DNA of 54,683 nt from Chloroflexota bacterium (GCA_030611885.1 JAUWOY010000017.1:1-54683); one strand, 5' to 3'; positions 32,649 through 42,450 are shown, numbered from the stretch's first letter. The notes: a model not told the origin generated them from the sequence alone. Numbers and translations: made by a program.

Positions 32649-34280
32649 ATGCATATACCCAGCCTCATTCTCTACAACGGTAGGCTGCTCACCCAGGATT
32701 CCGACTTTCCTCACGGATGTCGTTTATCCGCGGCCACCGCCGTCGCTATCGGCGATGGCCGTTTTCTAGCCGTCGGGGACGATGCCGAGGTGCGGGCACT
32801 GGCTCGACCCCACACCCGGTTGATTGATTTGGGCGGACGGCTGGCGCTGCCCGGCCTGACCGACGCTCACTTTCACTTCTACGAGTGGGCACTTGGCCTG
32901 CGGCATCTGCCCTTGGCAGATACGACCTCGCTGTCCGACCTGCGCCAGCGGCTGGCTCAAAGGGCAAGCGAGACACCGCCCGGTCACTGGATCCTGGGCC
33001 AGGGCTGGAACGAGACCCGCTGGCCCGATCCGCGCATCCCCACCCGCGCCGATTTGGACGATGTAGCTCCTGCTTACCCCGTCATCCTGTGGCGCAGCGA
33101 CATGCACCTGGCCGTGGTCAACTCGCGGGCGCTGCAGGAAGCGGGCATCACCGGCGACACGCCGGATCCGCCTCAGGGCGTCATTGACCGAGACGAGTCG
33201 GGGCAGCCAACCGGCGTGCTGCGCGAGCTGGCGATCACCCTGATACGAGACGTCATCCCCTCGCCCACCGAAGAAGAGACCGTCGAGGCCATGCGTGAGG
33301 GATTCCCGCTTCTCCACCGCCTGGGTCTGACCGGCGTTCACGATTATCGAGGCATGAGCGGAGCCGAGGGGCAGCCAGCCTTTCGGGCCTACCAACGTCT
33401 ACGGGCAGCAGGCGACCTGGCCCTGCGGCTGTGGATGCTCGTTCCCGGCGAGCGACTGAACGAAGCTATCGCCCTGGGGCTGCGCACCGGCTTTGGCGAC
33501 GATTATTTGCGCGTGGGGCACGTCAAGTTCTTTGCCGACGGCGGCCAGGGCGCTCGCACGGCCTGGATGCTGGATCCCTACGAAGATACGGGCGAGTGCG
33601 GCATGCCCCTGACGCCGATGGCAGAGATCGCCGATGCCGTGCGTCGCGCCGATCAGGCTGGGCTGGCCGTAGCCGTCCACGCCATCGGCGACCGAGCCAA
33701 CCGGGAGTTGATAACCGTCTTCGAGCAACACGCAACACGCCACGTAACACGCAGCACGCAACACGTCCCTCACCGCATCGAACACGTGCAGATGATTCGC
33801 CCCGACGACGTGGCCCGGCTGGCCCGCCTGGGCATCGTGGCCTCGGTGCAGCCCATCCACGCCACCGACGACATCCCGATGATCGAGCAGTCGGTAGGCC
33901 CGCGGGGGTGCTTCGCCTACCCCTTCCGCGACATGCTGGACGCCGGCGTGCCCCTGGCCTTCGGCTCCGATGCCCCGGTGGCCGATCCCAACCCGCTATG
34001 GGGCATCCACGCCGCCGTCACCCGCCAGCGGCGAGACGGCTCCCCGCCCGGCGGCTGGTACCCCGCGCAGCGGCTAACCGTGGCCGAGGCGGTGTGGGGC
34101 TTCACCATGGGCCCGGCCCAGGCCAGCGGCCGAGAGGCCGAACTGGGCAGCATCACCCCAGGCAAGCTGGCTGACCTGGTCGTCCTCGACCGCGACATCT
34201 TCACCGTCGAGCCGATGGAGATCGCCCAGACGCAGGTGGCAATGACCGTCCTGAGCGGGCGAGTGGTGTATCAACAATGA
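32649..34280 (+). CDS. Amidohydrolase, YtcJ/AepA-like
   Basis: A 543-residue metal-dependent hydrolase of the YtcJ (amidohydrolase_3) group. The HxH metal site is DAHFHFYEW, followed by [13 protein letters not shown] and [14 protein letters not shown]; His residues in [15 protein letters not shown] and HRIEHVQM, and the Asp in [13 protein letters not shown], complete the site. Residues about 361-376 ([18 protein letters not shown]) are coded by AACACGC tandem repeats inserted in frame. ATG 32649 follows GGGAG. The stop overlaps the MoaD gene start (ATGA). Confidence 0.87.
   Translation: MHIPSLILYNGRLLTQDSDFPHGCRLSAATAVAIGDGRFLAVGDDAEVRALARPHTRLIDLGGRLALPGLTDAHFHFYEWALGLRHLPLADTTSLSDLRQRLAQRASETPPGHWILGQGWNETRWPDPRIPTRADLDDVAPAYPVILWRSDMHLAVVNSRALQEAGITGDTPDPPQGVIDRDESGQPTGVLRELAITLIRDVIPSPTEEETVEAMREGFPLLHRLGLTGVHDYRGMSGAEGQPAFRAYQRLRAAGDLALRLWMLVPGERLNEAIALGLRTGFGDDYLRVGHVKFFADGGQGARTAWMLDPYEDTGECGMPLTPMAEIADAVRRADQAGLAVAVHAIGDRANRELITVFEQHATRHVTRSTQHVPHRIEHVQMIRPDDVARLARLGIVASVQPIHATDDIPMIEQSVGPRGCFAYPFRDMLDAGVPLAFGSDAPVADPNPLWGIHAAVTRQRRDGSPPGGWYPAQRLTVAEAVWGFTMGPAQASGREAELGSITPGKLADLVVLDRDIFTVEPMEIAQTQVAMTVLSGRVVYQQ
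33729..33770. repeat. AACACGC 7-nt repeats inside the amidohydrolase gene
   Basis: AACACGC, AACACGC, AACACGC, AGCACGC and AACACGT units with one short unit. They encode THVTR/TRSTQH-like residues between two conserved segments. Confidence 0.8.
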
Positions 34281-34516
34281 AGGTGCGTCTCAAGCTCTTT
34301 GCCACTTTTCGTCGTTATCTGCCCCCCGGCACGCAGGGTAGTGCCTGTGCTGTGGAGGTTCTGGACGGCACTCAGGTCAGCGACCTACTGTCTCAATTCG
34401 ACATGCCAGAAAAAGAACCGCTAATGATCCTGGTCAACGGTCGAGACGCCGGCCCCAATCGGCTTTTGCAAGACGGGGACGTCGTTGCTGTCTTTCCAAC
34501 TCTAGCCGGCGGATAA
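34277..34516 (+). CDS. MoaD/ThiS-family sulfur carrier
   Basis: A 79-residue ubiquitin-like sulfur carrier ending in the activatable GlyGly (VFPTLAGG). LKLFATFRRYLPPG and ILVNGRDAGPNRLLQDGDVV are typical of the fold. Such proteins give sulfur to molybdopterin or tungstopterin. The aldehyde:ferredoxin oxidoreductase immediately downstream needs that cofactor, so a role in its maturation is likely. ATG 34277 overlaps the amidohydrolase stop codon. Confidence 0.87.
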   Translation: MKVRLKLFATFRRYLPPGTQGSACAVEVLDGTQVSDLLSQFDMPEKEPLMILVNGRDAGPNRLLQDGDVVAVFPTLAGG

Positions 34517-34535
34517 TTGCGTTTCACCAACATTT

Positions 34536-34605
34536 CGAGGTTGGAGGTTAGAGATTGGAAATCCAAGATCCAACTTCCAATCTCCAACTTCCAGCTTAGA
34601 AAAGG
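34536..34605. repeat. GGTTGGA-type 7-nt repeats as a hairpin
   Basis: GGTTGGAGGTTAGAGATTGG units pair with CCAATCTCCAACTTCC units. It lies between the MoaD and AOR genes and ends close to the AOR ribosome site. Confidence 0.75.
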
Positions 34606-34622
34606 AGGAGGAGGCCTGAATC

Positions 34623-36452
34623 ATGTTTGGCTGGCACGGCAAGATACTCAGAGTAGACCTGACCCACGAAAAAGTTTCGGTGGAAGCAGTAGATCCCCAG
34701 ATGGCCAAAGACCTCATCGGCGGCCGGGGCTGGGCTATCAGGTACCTTTACGACGAAGTGGACCCGACCGTGGACCCCCTGTCGCCGGAGAACAAGCTCG
34801 TCTTCGGCACCGGGCCGCTGACTGCTACCCCCGCCCCGACTGGCAACCGCTACATGGTCATCACCAAATCGCCTCTCACCGGCGCGCTATCTTGCTCCAA
34901 CTCCGGAGGTATGTTCCCCACCGAGATGAAACGCACGGGCTTCGATCTATTCATCTTCGAAGGCAAGGCGGAGCGACCGCTCTACTTGTGGGTCAACGAT
35001 GATCAGGTGGAGATCCACCCGGCGGAGCACCTGTGGGGCAAGACCGTCCCTGAGACCGAGGACATCCTGCTGGAGGAGACCGACCCCAGGGCCAAGGTTG
35101 CCTGCATCGGCCCGGCCGGCGAGCGGCTGGTCAAGATAGCGGCCATCATGAACGACAAACACCGGGCGGCGGCTCGCTCCGGCGTGGGCGCGGTCATGGG
35201 CAGCAAGATGCTCAAGGCCGTGGTCGTGCGAGGCACGAAGAAGACGCCCCTGGCCGAACCCCAGGCCATGCGGGAACTGTGCAAGCTCGTGCGGTCCGAG
35301 GTCAACGCCGATGTCAAAAAAGGCTCGTCGCTGCGCGAATATGGCACCGCCTACGTGCCACCAGTGACCAACGAGATGGGTATCCTGCCCACTCGCAACT
35401 TTCAGACCGGGGTGTTCGAGGGAGTGGACAACATCAACGGGCCTACCCTGACAGAAAAGTACCTGATTCGCGCCAAGGCGTGCTTCGGCTGCCCCATCGC
35501 CTGCGGGCGGGATACGCGGGTGGATGACCCGGTGTACGGCGGCGAGGGCGAAGGCCCTGAGTACGAGACCATCGCCGCCCTGGGCAGCAGTTGCGGCCTT
35601 GACAACTTGGCCGCAGTGGCCAAAGCCAACTACGTGTGCAACGAGCTAGGCGTGGATACCATTTCCATGGGCGTGACCCTCTCCTGCGCCATGGAAATGT
35701 ACGAACGAGGCATCCTGCCGGAAAGCGACGTGGGCCGGCCGCTGCCCTTCGGCGATGCCGACGCGGTGATCGCGCTGGTCAAGAAGACGGCGTATCGGGA
35801 GGGCTTCGGCGACGCGCTGGCCGAGGGCAGCTATCGGCTGGCGGAGAAGTACGGCCACCCCGAATTCTCCATCACGGCCAAAAAGCTCGAGTTTCCAGGC
35901 TACGACCCTCGCGGCGCCAAAGGCATGGGCCTGCTGTACGCCACTTCCAACATCGGCGCTTCCCACATGGCCGGCGACCTGGCCTATCCAGAGGTCTTTG
36001 GCGTCCCCGAGAGAATTGACCCTCTCACCATCAAGAACAAGCCCCATCTGATCCATCGGTTCGAAGACGCTTTTGCTGTGATTGACGCCGCCGGGCTGTG
36101 CGTCTTCCTGAGCGTCCGCTACCTGTTCGACCCCCACATTGACCTGTGGCCCACCCGCCTGACCAGGTTGATGAACCACGCTACCGGCGCTGGCTACACC
36201 GAAGAAACGCTGCTCCAGGCCGGCGAGCGCGTCTTCAACCTGGAACGGCTCTTCCTGCTGAAAGCGGGCTTCACCAAAGACGACGACACCCTGCCCAGGC
36301 GGATGCTGGAGGAACCAATGCCTGAAGGCCCGGCCAAGGGGCACATCGTAGAACTGGACCAGATGCTACCCGAATTCTACCGACTGCGCGGCTGGGACGA
36401 GGACGGCGTGCCAACCGACGCCAAGCTGGCCGAACTGGGACTGATTCGTTAA
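34623..36452 (+). CDS. aor: Aldehyde:ferredoxin oxidoreductase (tungsten/molybdenum enzyme)
   Basis: A 609-residue AOR-family enzyme that oxidises aldehydes to acids with ferredoxin, or reduces acids in reverse. The pterin-binding segments GRGWAIRYLYDEV and the N-terminal WHGKILRVDLT are clear. The [4Fe-4S] cluster ligands are Cys287, Cys290, Cys294 (CFGCPIACG) and Cys493 (GLCVFL). GYDPRGAKGMGLLYATSNIGA is the conserved cofactor loop. ATG 34623 follows GGAGGAGG. Position between a MoaD carrier and CoA-transferase genes suggests that it turns an aldehyde into an acid that is then activated with CoA. Confidence 0.93.
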   Translation: MFGWHGKILRVDLTHEKVSVEAVDPQMAKDLIGGRGWAIRYLYDEVDPTVDPLSPENKLVFGTGPLTATPAPTGNRYMVITKSPLTGALSCSNSGGMFPTEMKRTGFDLFIFEGKAERPLYLWVNDDQVEIHPAEHLWGKTVPETEDILLEETDPRAKVACIGPAGERLVKIAAIMNDKHRAAARSGVGAVMGSKMLKAVVVRGTKKTPLAEPQAMRELCKLVRSEVNADVKKGSSLREYGTAYVPPVTNEMGILPTRNFQTGVFEGVDNINGPTLTEKYLIRAKACFGCPIACGRDTRVDDPVYGGEGEGPEYETIAALGSSCGLDNLAAVAKANYVCNELGVDTISMGVTLSCAMEMYERGILPESDVGRPLPFGDADAVIALVKKTAYREGFGDALAEGSYRLAEKYGHPEFSITAKKLEFPGYDPRGAKGMGLLYATSNIGASHMAGDLAYPEVFGVPERIDPLTIKNKPHLIHRFEDAFAVIDAAGLCVFLSVRYLFDPHIDLWPTRLTRLMNHATGAGYTEETLLQAGERVFNLERLFLLKAGFTKDDDTLPRRMLEEPMPEGPAKGHIVELDQMLPEFYRLRGWDEDGVPTDAKLAELGLIR

Positions 36453-36464
36453 TTTGGAGGCCAA

Positions 36465-37385
36465 ATGACCTCAGACAAACTGACCAATATGCACGACGCC
36501 ATCGCCAACCACGTCCACGACGGTGACACTGTGGCTATCGAAGGCTTCACCGCCTGCATCTGTTTCGCCGCCGCCCACGAGATCATCCGCCAGGGCCGCC
36601 GCGACCTGACCCTGTGCCGCATGACGCCCGACCTGATCTACGACCAGATGATCGCCGCCGGGTGCGCCCGCAAGATGATCTTCTCCTACCTGGGCAACCC
36701 CGGCGTCGGCTCGCTGCACTGCGTCCGCCGGGCGGTGGAGAAAGGCATCCCAAATACCATCAAACTGGAGGAATACTCCCACTTCGGGACGGTGGGGCGT
36801 TACCTGGCGGGGGCCTACCGGTTGCCTTTCTTCCCCCTGCGCTCCTATCTGGGGAGCGACCTGCCGAAGGTCAACCCCCGCATCCGCTTCGTCGAAAGCC
36901 CCTACGGGGATGGCTCCATCGCCGTCGTCCCGCCCCTCAACCCCGACGTAGCCATCGTCCACGCCCAGCGGGCCGACCTGGCGGGAAACACCCAACTGTG
37001 GGGACTGCTGGGGGTGCAAAAAGAGGCCGCATTCGCCGCCAGTCACGTCATCGTCGTCGTCGAAGAGATCGTGGACGAGGCGGTCATCCGCGCCGACCCA
37101 AATCGCACCATCATCCCGGGCCTGGTGGTGGACGCGGTGGTGCACGAGCCCTACGGCACGCATCCTTCGTACGTGCAGGGGTACTACGACCGCGACAACG
37201 AGTTCTACCTGCGGTGGGACAAAATCAGCCGGGACGAGGCGGCCACGCAAGCCTGGCTGGACGAGTGGGTCTACGGCGTGCAGGATCGGGCGGAGTACGT
37301 GGCTAAAATGGGCCAGGAGACCTGGGAGCGGCTGGCGCCAGGAGAGGCGATGGCCGGGTCAGTGAATTACGGCAAGTATACCTGA
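36465..37385 (+). CDS. Family I CoA-transferase, alpha subunit (glutaconate CoA-transferase-like)
   Basis: A 306-residue subunit. VHDGDTVAIEGFTACICFAA at the N terminus holds the GDT-type CoA-binding region, and YLGNPGVGSLHCVRRAVEKG resembles GctA. The protein pairs with the product of the gene at 37454. Substrate specificity cannot be read directly; dicarboxylic or 3-oxo acids are typical. ATG 36465 lies 12 nt after the AOR stop codon, behind TTGGAGG, so the two are probably translated together. Confidence 0.85.
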   Translation: MTSDKLTNMHDAIANHVHDGDTVAIEGFTACICFAAAHEIIRQGRRDLTLCRMTPDLIYDQMIAAGCARKMIFSYLGNPGVGSLHCVRRAVEKGIPNTIKLEEYSHFGTVGRYLAGAYRLPFFPLRSYLGSDLPKVNPRIRFVESPYGDGSIAVVPPLNPDVAIVHAQRADLAGNTQLWGLLGVQKEAAFAASHVIVVVEEIVDEAVIRADPNRTIIPGLVVDAVVHEPYGTHPSYVQGYYDRDNEFYLRWDKISRDEAATQAWLDEWVYGVQDRAEYVAKMGQETWERLAPGEAMAGSVNYGKYT

Positions 37386-37444
37386 AACCTGGAACGTGAA
37401 GCCCGCAACAGTCCCTGGTTTCACGTTTCACGTTTTACGTCAAG
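37386..37444. repeat. ACGTGAA-type 7-nt repeats forming a hairpin
   Basis: GGAACGTGAAGC on the left and TTTCACGTTTCACGTTTTACG on the right lie between the two CoA-transferase subunit genes. A related short array is at 19092-19120. Confidence 0.6.
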
Positions 37445-37453
37445 GAGTAGGTA

Positions 37454-38251
37454 ATGACTGATTGCACTCCCTCCGAAATGATGATCGTGACCGCAGCGCG
37501 AGCGCTGGCCGGCGTCCGTACCGTTTTCGTCGGCGTGGGTCTGCCCAACAGCGCCTGCAACCTGGCGCGGCGGACGGTGGCGCCAGACCTGGAGTTGATC
37601 TACGAGAGTGGCGTCTACGGTGCCCGACCGGCCCGGCTGCCCCTCTCCATCGGCGACCCCACCCTCATCAGCGGGGCGACCTCAATCTGCTCGATGGCCG
37701 ATCTTTTCGGGCTGTACCTGCAGGGCGGGCGGGTGGAGGTGGCCTTCCTGGGCGGGGCGCAGATTGACCGCTTCGGCAACCTGAACACCACCGTCATCGG
37801 CGACGGCTCGACTCTAAGCGGAGCGACGCTCGCCGAAGTCTGGGAGCATCCCAAAGTGCGCCTGCCGGGCAGCGGGGGCGCGTGCGAGATCGCCATCAAC
37901 GCCCAGCAGATTTTCGTGATCATGCGTCTCCGGCGGCGGGCCTTCGTCGAGCAACTGCACTTCCTCACCAGCCCCGGCCACCTGGGAGGCGCGGGCGAGC
38001 GAACCAATCTGGGGCTGCCGGGAGGTGGCCCCCAGTTGGTGGTCACCGACAAGTGCGTCTTCCGCTTCGACGAGACGACGGGGGAGATGGTGCTGGAGAG
38101 CCTGCATCCAGGCGTGAACCTGGCCGAGGTGCAGGAGGGAGTGGGTTGGAAACTGAAGGTGGCCCCGGACCTCTCAGAGACGGAGCCGCCAACGGAAGAG
38201 GAACTGCGCCTGCTGCGAGATGAGTTGGACCCGCAGGGACTGTATCGCTGA
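37454..38251 (+). CDS. Family I CoA-transferase, beta subunit
   Basis: A 265-residue subunit. Glu51 in LIYESGVYGARP is the candidate covalent catalytic Glu, so this is an active transferase rather than an IpdB-like hydrolase that lacks it. GGAQIDRFGNLNTTVIG and RLPGSGGACEIA follow the family pattern. ATG 37454 lies after AAGGAG. An array of repeats separates it from the alpha gene, which is unusual, since such pairs normally overlap. Confidence 0.85.
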   Translation: MTDCTPSEMMIVTAARALAGVRTVFVGVGLPNSACNLARRTVAPDLELIYESGVYGARPARLPLSIGDPTLISGATSICSMADLFGLYLQGGRVEVAFLGGAQIDRFGNLNTTVIGDGSTLSGATLAEVWEHPKVRLPGSGGACEIAINAQQIFVIMRLRRRAFVEQLHFLTSPGHLGGAGERTNLGLPGGGPQLVVTDKCVFRFDETTGEMVLESLHPGVNLAEVQEGVGWKLKVAPDLSETEPPTEEELRLLRDELDPQGLYR

Positions 38252-38307
38252 TAGGGTCTTGAGCCTGCCCATCTTGAGACCTACCCTGAGCGAAGTCGTA
38301 CGCCAAC

Positions 38308-38336
38308 TTGACAAGCGGGCGCATTAATGATATAAC
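38308..38336 (+). promoter_or_regulatory. Sigma70 promoter ahead of the thiolase gene
   Basis: TTGACA, 17 nt, TATAAC in the 234-nt gap after the CoA-transferase. An ACCCTGAGCGAAGTCG dispersed-repeat remnant lies just upstream (38282-38300). The remaining 140-nt leader shows no clear fold. Confidence 0.7.
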
Positions 38337-38485
38337 CCCAAAGCACGTTTCTAGCTGACGCAGCTCTCTGATTGCCGTCACTTATCGCAAGCGACTAAGG
38401 CTATTCCCGGCGTTGGCCCGGTCTCACCGCGACCTCCGACAGAAAAGAGGGTATGTCTATGTTATGTAAGGAGGATTCCAACACT

Positions 38486-39733
38486 ATGCACAAAGAAGTG
38501 GTCATTATTGACGCCGTGAGGTCGCCTGTTGGCAAGCATAACGGTGGGCTGTCGAGCGTGCGGCCTGACGATCTGCTGGCCGAAGTCCTCAAGGCGCTGA
38601 TGGAACGCACCGGCGTGGACCCGGCGCTGGTCGAGGACGTCTACGCCGGCTGCGGCAACCAGGCCGGCGAGGACAACCGCGACGTGGCGCGGATGTCGCT
38701 CTTGCTGGCCGGCTTTCCAAAAGAAGTCAGCGGCGTCACCGTCAACCGTAACTGCGCGTCGGGGCTGGAGGCGGTGAACCTGGCCGCCAAATCCATCATC
38801 GCCGGCGAGGCCGACGTCTTCATCGGCGCCGGAGTGGAGTGCATGAGCCGGGCACCCTGGTCTATGCCCAAGCCGGAGCGCCCGCAGCCGGTGGGGCATC
38901 CCAAAATCTGGGACACCACCGTCGGCTGGCGCTACAACAACCCCAAACTCGATTGCCTATACCCCATCATCAGTCTGGGCGAAACGGCCGAGAACATCGC
39001 CGACGATCTAGGAATCACTCGCGAGGAGCAAGACGCCTTCGCTCTCGAAAGCCACCGGCGGGCGATGGAGGCCATCAAGGCCGGCAGATTCAAAGACGAA
39101 ATCGTGCCCATCGAAGTGCCGCAGCGTAAAGGCCCGCCTAAGATCGTGGATACCGACGAACACCCTCGCTACAAAATCGTGGATGGCGAATACGTCCTGG
39201 CCACCAGCATGGAACGGTTGGCCCGGTTGAGGCCCGTCTTCCGCAAAGGGGGCACGGTGACGGCTGGCAACTCCAGCGGCATCAACGATGCCGCGGCTGC
39301 TCTGCTGCTGATGAGCGCGGACAAAGCCAGCGAGCTGGGGTTGAAGCCGATGGCGCGCTGGATCGGCTCGGCTGTAGCGGGCGTGGACCCTGGTGTGATG
39401 GGCTACGGGCCGGTGCCGTCCACCCGGAAACTTCTCAAACGGCTGGGGCTCACTCTGGACGACATCGGCCTGATCGAATTGAACGAGGCATTCGCCGCCC
39501 AGGCCCTCGGGGTGATGCGCAGGCTGGGCATGGATCACGAGATCACCAACGTCAACGGCAGCGCCATCGCCCTGGGCCATCCCACCGGCTGTTCCGGCGC
39601 TCGCATCCTCACCACCCTTTTGCACGAGATGAAGCGCCGTGCCTCGCAGGAGGAACGCCCCTATTACGGCCTGGCTACGTTGTGCGTGGGCGTCGGTATG
39701 GGCGTTTCTACGATTGTTGAGTGGCTGGATTAG
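38486..39733 (+). CDS. Thiolase (acetyl-CoA C-acyltransferase)
   Basis: A 415-residue thiolase. The nucleophile is Cys90 ([10 protein letters not shown]), followed by His in [21 protein letters not shown], and the second Cys in TLCVGVGMG. It cleaves 3-ketoacyl-CoA or condenses acyl-CoA units. ATG 38486 is preferred because AAGGAGG lies 11 nt ahead; an ATG at 38453 has none. The stop codon runs straight into the GGATTAG/GATTGGA repeat array. Confidence 0.92.
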   Translation: MHKEVVIIDAVRSPVGKHNGGLSSVRPDDLLAEVLKALMERTGVDPALVEDVYAGCGNQAGEDNRDVARMSLLLAGFPKEVSGVTVNRNCASGLEAVNLAAKSIIAGEADVFIGAGVECMSRAPWSMPKPERPQPVGHPKIWDTTVGWRYNNPKLDCLYPIISLGETAENIADDLGITREEQDAFALESHRRAMEAIKAGRFKDEIVPIEVPQRKGPPKIVDTDEHPRYKIVDGEYVLATSMERLARLRPVFRKGGTVTAGNSSGINDAAAALLLMSADKASELGLKPMARWIGSAVAGVDPGVMGYGPVPSTRKLLKRLGLTLDDIGLIELNEAFAAQALGVMRRLGMDHEITNVNGSAIALGHPTGCSGARILTTLLHEMKRRASQEERPYYGLATLCVGVGMGVSTIVEWLD

Positions 39734-39777
39734 GATTAGGATTGGAGATTGGAGATTAGAGATTGGAGGTTGGAGAT
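39734..39777. repeat. GATTGGA 7-nt tandem repeats
   Basis: About six units (GATTAGG, GATTGGA, GATTGGA, GATTAGA, GATTGGA, GGTTGGA) fill the thiolase to CoA-transferase gap. The last units supply the GGAGG and GGAG that precede the next start codon. Confidence 0.85.
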
Positions 39778-39778
39778 T

Positions 39779-41011
39779 ATGGAACGTCCTCTTACTGGTG
39801 TTCGAATCATCGGTTTGGAACAGTACATGACCGCTCCCTATTGCACTTTGTTGCTGGCTGACGCCGGAGCTGAAGTCATCAAAATCGAGCGGCCCGGCCG
39901 GGGCGACCCGCGCCGCTCCATCCCGCCCTACGCCACTGACGAGCAGGGGCGGCGCGCGGCCGGGGGGTTCATCGGCTACAATCGGAACAAAAAGAGCCTG
40001 GCCCTCAATCTGCGCGCAGAGGCGGGCCGCCAGATTTACAGAGACCTGGTGAAGGTGTCGGACGTGGTGGTCGAGAATCTGCGCCCTGGCGCCACCGACA
40101 AGTTGGGGTTGGGCTACGAGCAGTTGAAGGCCATCAATCCCCGGCTGGTCTACGCCGCCATCTCCGGCTTTGGGCGACTGGAGGGCTACACCGGTCCCTA
40201 TGCCGGCCGGCCGGCCTTTGACATCGTGGCCGAGGCCATGGGTGGCATCATGAACCTGGTCGGCTTCGCCGACAAGCCCCCTTCGTGGACCATCTACGGC
40301 ATGGCCGACGTCTACACCGGGCAGGTCACAGCCTACGGGGTGATGCTGGCCCTCTTCATGCGGGAGCGCACCGGAGAAGGGCAGTTCGTGGACAGCGCCA
40401 TGCTCGACAACATGCTGGCCTTCAACGAGCGCATGGTGACGCTCTACTCCTTCACCGGCGAATCGCCTGAGCGGGGACGGCTGAAGCACCTCTACCCCAG
40501 GGGCGCTTTTCGCTGCCAGGATGGCTACCTGGCCCTCAATATTCCCGACAACGTTCAGTGGGGGCGGCTCTGCGAGGCCATGGGGCGTGAAGACCTGAAG
40601 GACGACCCTCGCACCGTAGACGGGACGGCCCGCGCCGCCAACGCCGACTTCATACGCCCGATCATCGAGGACTGGCTGGCCGGCAAGACCCGCGCCCGGA
40701 CGGTGGTGCTTCTGGGGGAGCACGGCGTGCCCTCCGGCCCGGTCTACACCGCCGAAGACATTTTCAATGACCCGCACATCGCTGCCCGCCACATGCTAGT
40801 GACGATAGACGACCCGGTCGCCGGACCACGTAAGTATGCTCGCACTCCCCTTCATCTCTCCTCCGCCCCAGAAATTCCCACCGCGCCCGCTCCGCGGTTG
40901 GGAGAGCACACCCGTCCCATTCTGCGGGACCTGTTGGGTTACGACGAGGCTGAGATCGAACGGCTCCAGGCCCAGGGTGTGATAGAGACCTGGGAAGAAG
41001 AGGTGGTGTAA
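39779..41011 (+). CDS. Type III CoA-transferase (CaiB/BaiF family)
   Basis: A 410-residue family III CoA-transferase. The catalytic Asp177 lies in YGMADVYTG; other marks are LADAGAEVIKIERPGRGDP and NRNKKSLALNLR. It moves CoA between carboxylic acids. ATG 39779 has no ribosome site other than the TTGGAGG/TTGGAGA repeat units just before it. The stop overlaps the next start (TAATG). Its presence beside a family I enzyme suggests two different acids are activated in the pathway. Confidence 0.9.
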   Translation: MERPLTGVRIIGLEQYMTAPYCTLLLADAGAEVIKIERPGRGDPRRSIPPYATDEQGRRAAGGFIGYNRNKKSLALNLRAEAGRQIYRDLVKVSDVVVENLRPGATDKLGLGYEQLKAINPRLVYAAISGFGRLEGYTGPYAGRPAFDIVAEAMGGIMNLVGFADKPPSWTIYGMADVYTGQVTAYGVMLALFMRERTGEGQFVDSAMLDNMLAFNERMVTLYSFTGESPERGRLKHLYPRGAFRCQDGYLALNIPDNVQWGRLCEAMGREDLKDDPRTVDGTARAANADFIRPIIEDWLAGKTRARTVVLLGEHGVPSGPVYTAEDIFNDPHIAARHMLVTIDDPVAGPRKYARTPLHLSSAPEIPTAPAPRLGEHTRPILRDLLGYDEAEIERLQAQGVIETWEEEVV

Positions 41012-42450
41012 TGACGCGTCGCAGTCACGTCGTCTACCGCCGCATGGCTCACTTCCATCCCCTGGCTGAGCGGGGGGAGGGGGTCTACCTGTGGGACGCC
41101 GAGGGGCGGCGCTACATTGATGGTTCCGGCGGCGCGGCCGTGGTGAACATTGGCCACGGCGTGGCGGAAGTGGCCCAGGCGATGGCCGAGCAGGCCGCCA
41201 CCATCGCCTACGTCCACGGCACCATGTTCACCACCGACGCGCTGGAGACGCACAGCGAGCAGTTGGCCGCGCTCGTGCCCATGCCGGAGCCCCGCTTCTA
41301 CTACATGACCAGCGGCTCCGAGGCGGTGGAGACGGCGATCAAGTTCGCCCGGCAGTTGCAAGTAGCGCGGGGCGAGCCGGCCCGAGAGGTGATCATCTCC
41401 CGCTGGGGCTCATACCATGGCGCAACGATGGGCGCACTGGCCCTCACCGGCCGGTCAAAGATGCGTACCCTGTTCGCGCCGCTCTTCCGCGACCAGCCAC
41501 ACATCCCACCTCCCTACTGTTATCGCTGTCCCTTCGAGCCCCCCCTCAATCCCCCCCAAACTCGAAACTCACACCCCACCTGCAACCTGGCCTGCGCGCA
41601 GGCATTGGAGACGGAGATCCTCCGCCAGGGGTCGGGCCGGGTGGCGGCCTTCATCGCCGAATCGGTGAGCGGAGCGACGCTGGGAGCGGTGGCGCCGCCG
41701 GAGGGCTACTGGCCGCTGGTGCGCCAGATCTGCGACCGCTACGGCGTGCTCCTCATCGCCGACGAGGTGATGGCCGGCTTCGGGCGCACCGGGCGGTGGT
41801 TTGGGATAGAGCACTTCGACGTGCAGCCGGATGTGATCACTATGGGCAAAGGAGTCACCGGGGGATATTTCCCCTTGTCCGTCACGGCAGTTCGAGGGGC
41901 AGACGTGGAGAGGATCAGGCAGGTACACGGCGACTTCGTCCACGGCGGCACCTTCTCCCACCACGCTGTGGGCGCGGCTGCTGGACTGGCCGTGCTGCGC
42001 TATCTGCAAAAGAATGACCTGGTCACGGCCTCGGCAGCCAAGGGCGAGGTGTTGGGAGAGAAACTGAGCGCGGCCTTGGGCGAGCTTCCCTGCGTGGGTG
42101 ATGTTCGGGGCATCGGCCTGCTGTGGGGTGTGGAATTCGTCGCCGACCGGGCGACCAAAGCCCCCTTCCCGCCAGCGGCCCACTTCGCCCGTCGGGTGGC
42201 GGATGCGGCCTTCGATAAGGGGCTCATCGTCTACCCGGTCGCGGGGTGCGCCGACGGCGTGGCTGGTGACCTGGTGCTGATCGCCCCGCCGTTCATCATC
42301 ACCGAAGCCCAGATGGATGAAGTAGTGCGTTTGCTGCGAGAGGCTGTTTTGAAAGTCGCCAGCGCACAAACGGGCGCTGGCGACCTACCAGGGCAAACAG
42401 GGGGCCAACAGACGAATTGGGGAACGGGAGCTATGGGGCGTACTGGGTAA
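41011..42450 (+). CDS. Class III aminotransferase (omega-amino acid type)
   Basis: A 479-residue PLP aminotransferase. K280 in TMGKGVTGG binds PLP; IADEVMAGFGRTG and the MTSGSEAVETAIKFAR phosphate loop are typical. Enzymes of this class move amino groups from omega-amino acids, beta-alanine, GABA or diamines to keto acids, giving semialdehydes. Residues after about 447 (ASAQTGAGDLPGQTGG...) are a low-complexity tail coded by an 11-bp perfect hairpin (42355-42384) and neighbouring repeat DNA. A Pro-rich patch (FEPPLNPPQTRNSHPT) may be another decayed repeat. Translation is coupled to the CoA-transferase gene. Confidence 0.9.
   Translation: MTRRSHVVYRRMAHFHPLAERGEGVYLWDAEGRRYIDGSGGAAVVNIGHGVAEVAQAMAEQAATIAYVHGTMFTTDALETHSEQLAALVPMPEPRFYYMTSGSEAVETAIKFARQLQVARGEPAREVIISRWGSYHGATMGALALTGRSKMRTLFAPLFRDQPHIPPPYCYRCPFEPPLNPPQTRNSHPTCNLACAQALETEILRQGSGRVAAFIAESVSGATLGAVAPPEGYWPLVRQICDRYGVLLIADEVMAGFGRTGRWFGIEHFDVQPDVITMGKGVTGGYFPLSVTAVRGADVERIRQVHGDFVHGGTFSHHAVGAAAGLAVLRYLQKNDLVTASAAKGEVLGEKLSAALGELPCVGDVRGIGLLWGVEFVADRATKAPFPPAAHFARRVADAAFDKGLIVYPVAGCADGVAGDLVLIAPPFIITEAQMDEVVRLLREAVLKVASAQTGAGDLPGQTGGQQTNWGTGAMGRTG
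42355..42384. repeat. Perfect 11-bp hairpin in the aminotransferase 3' end
   Basis: GTCGCCAGCGC, 8-nt loop, GCGCTGGCGAC. It encodes part of a non-conserved C-terminal tail. Confidence 0.7.

Noticed and set aside
39008..40792. A 594-codon open frame on the minus strand
   Set aside because: It is antisense to the thiolase and type III CoA-transferase genes, which have complete motifs. GC-rich codon structure creates long shadows.
41627..41650. EILRQGSGRVAA in the aminotransferase as another LRQGSGQ repeat
   Set aside because: The DNA does not match the TTCGACAAGG repeat, and similar residues occur naturally in class III aminotransferases.
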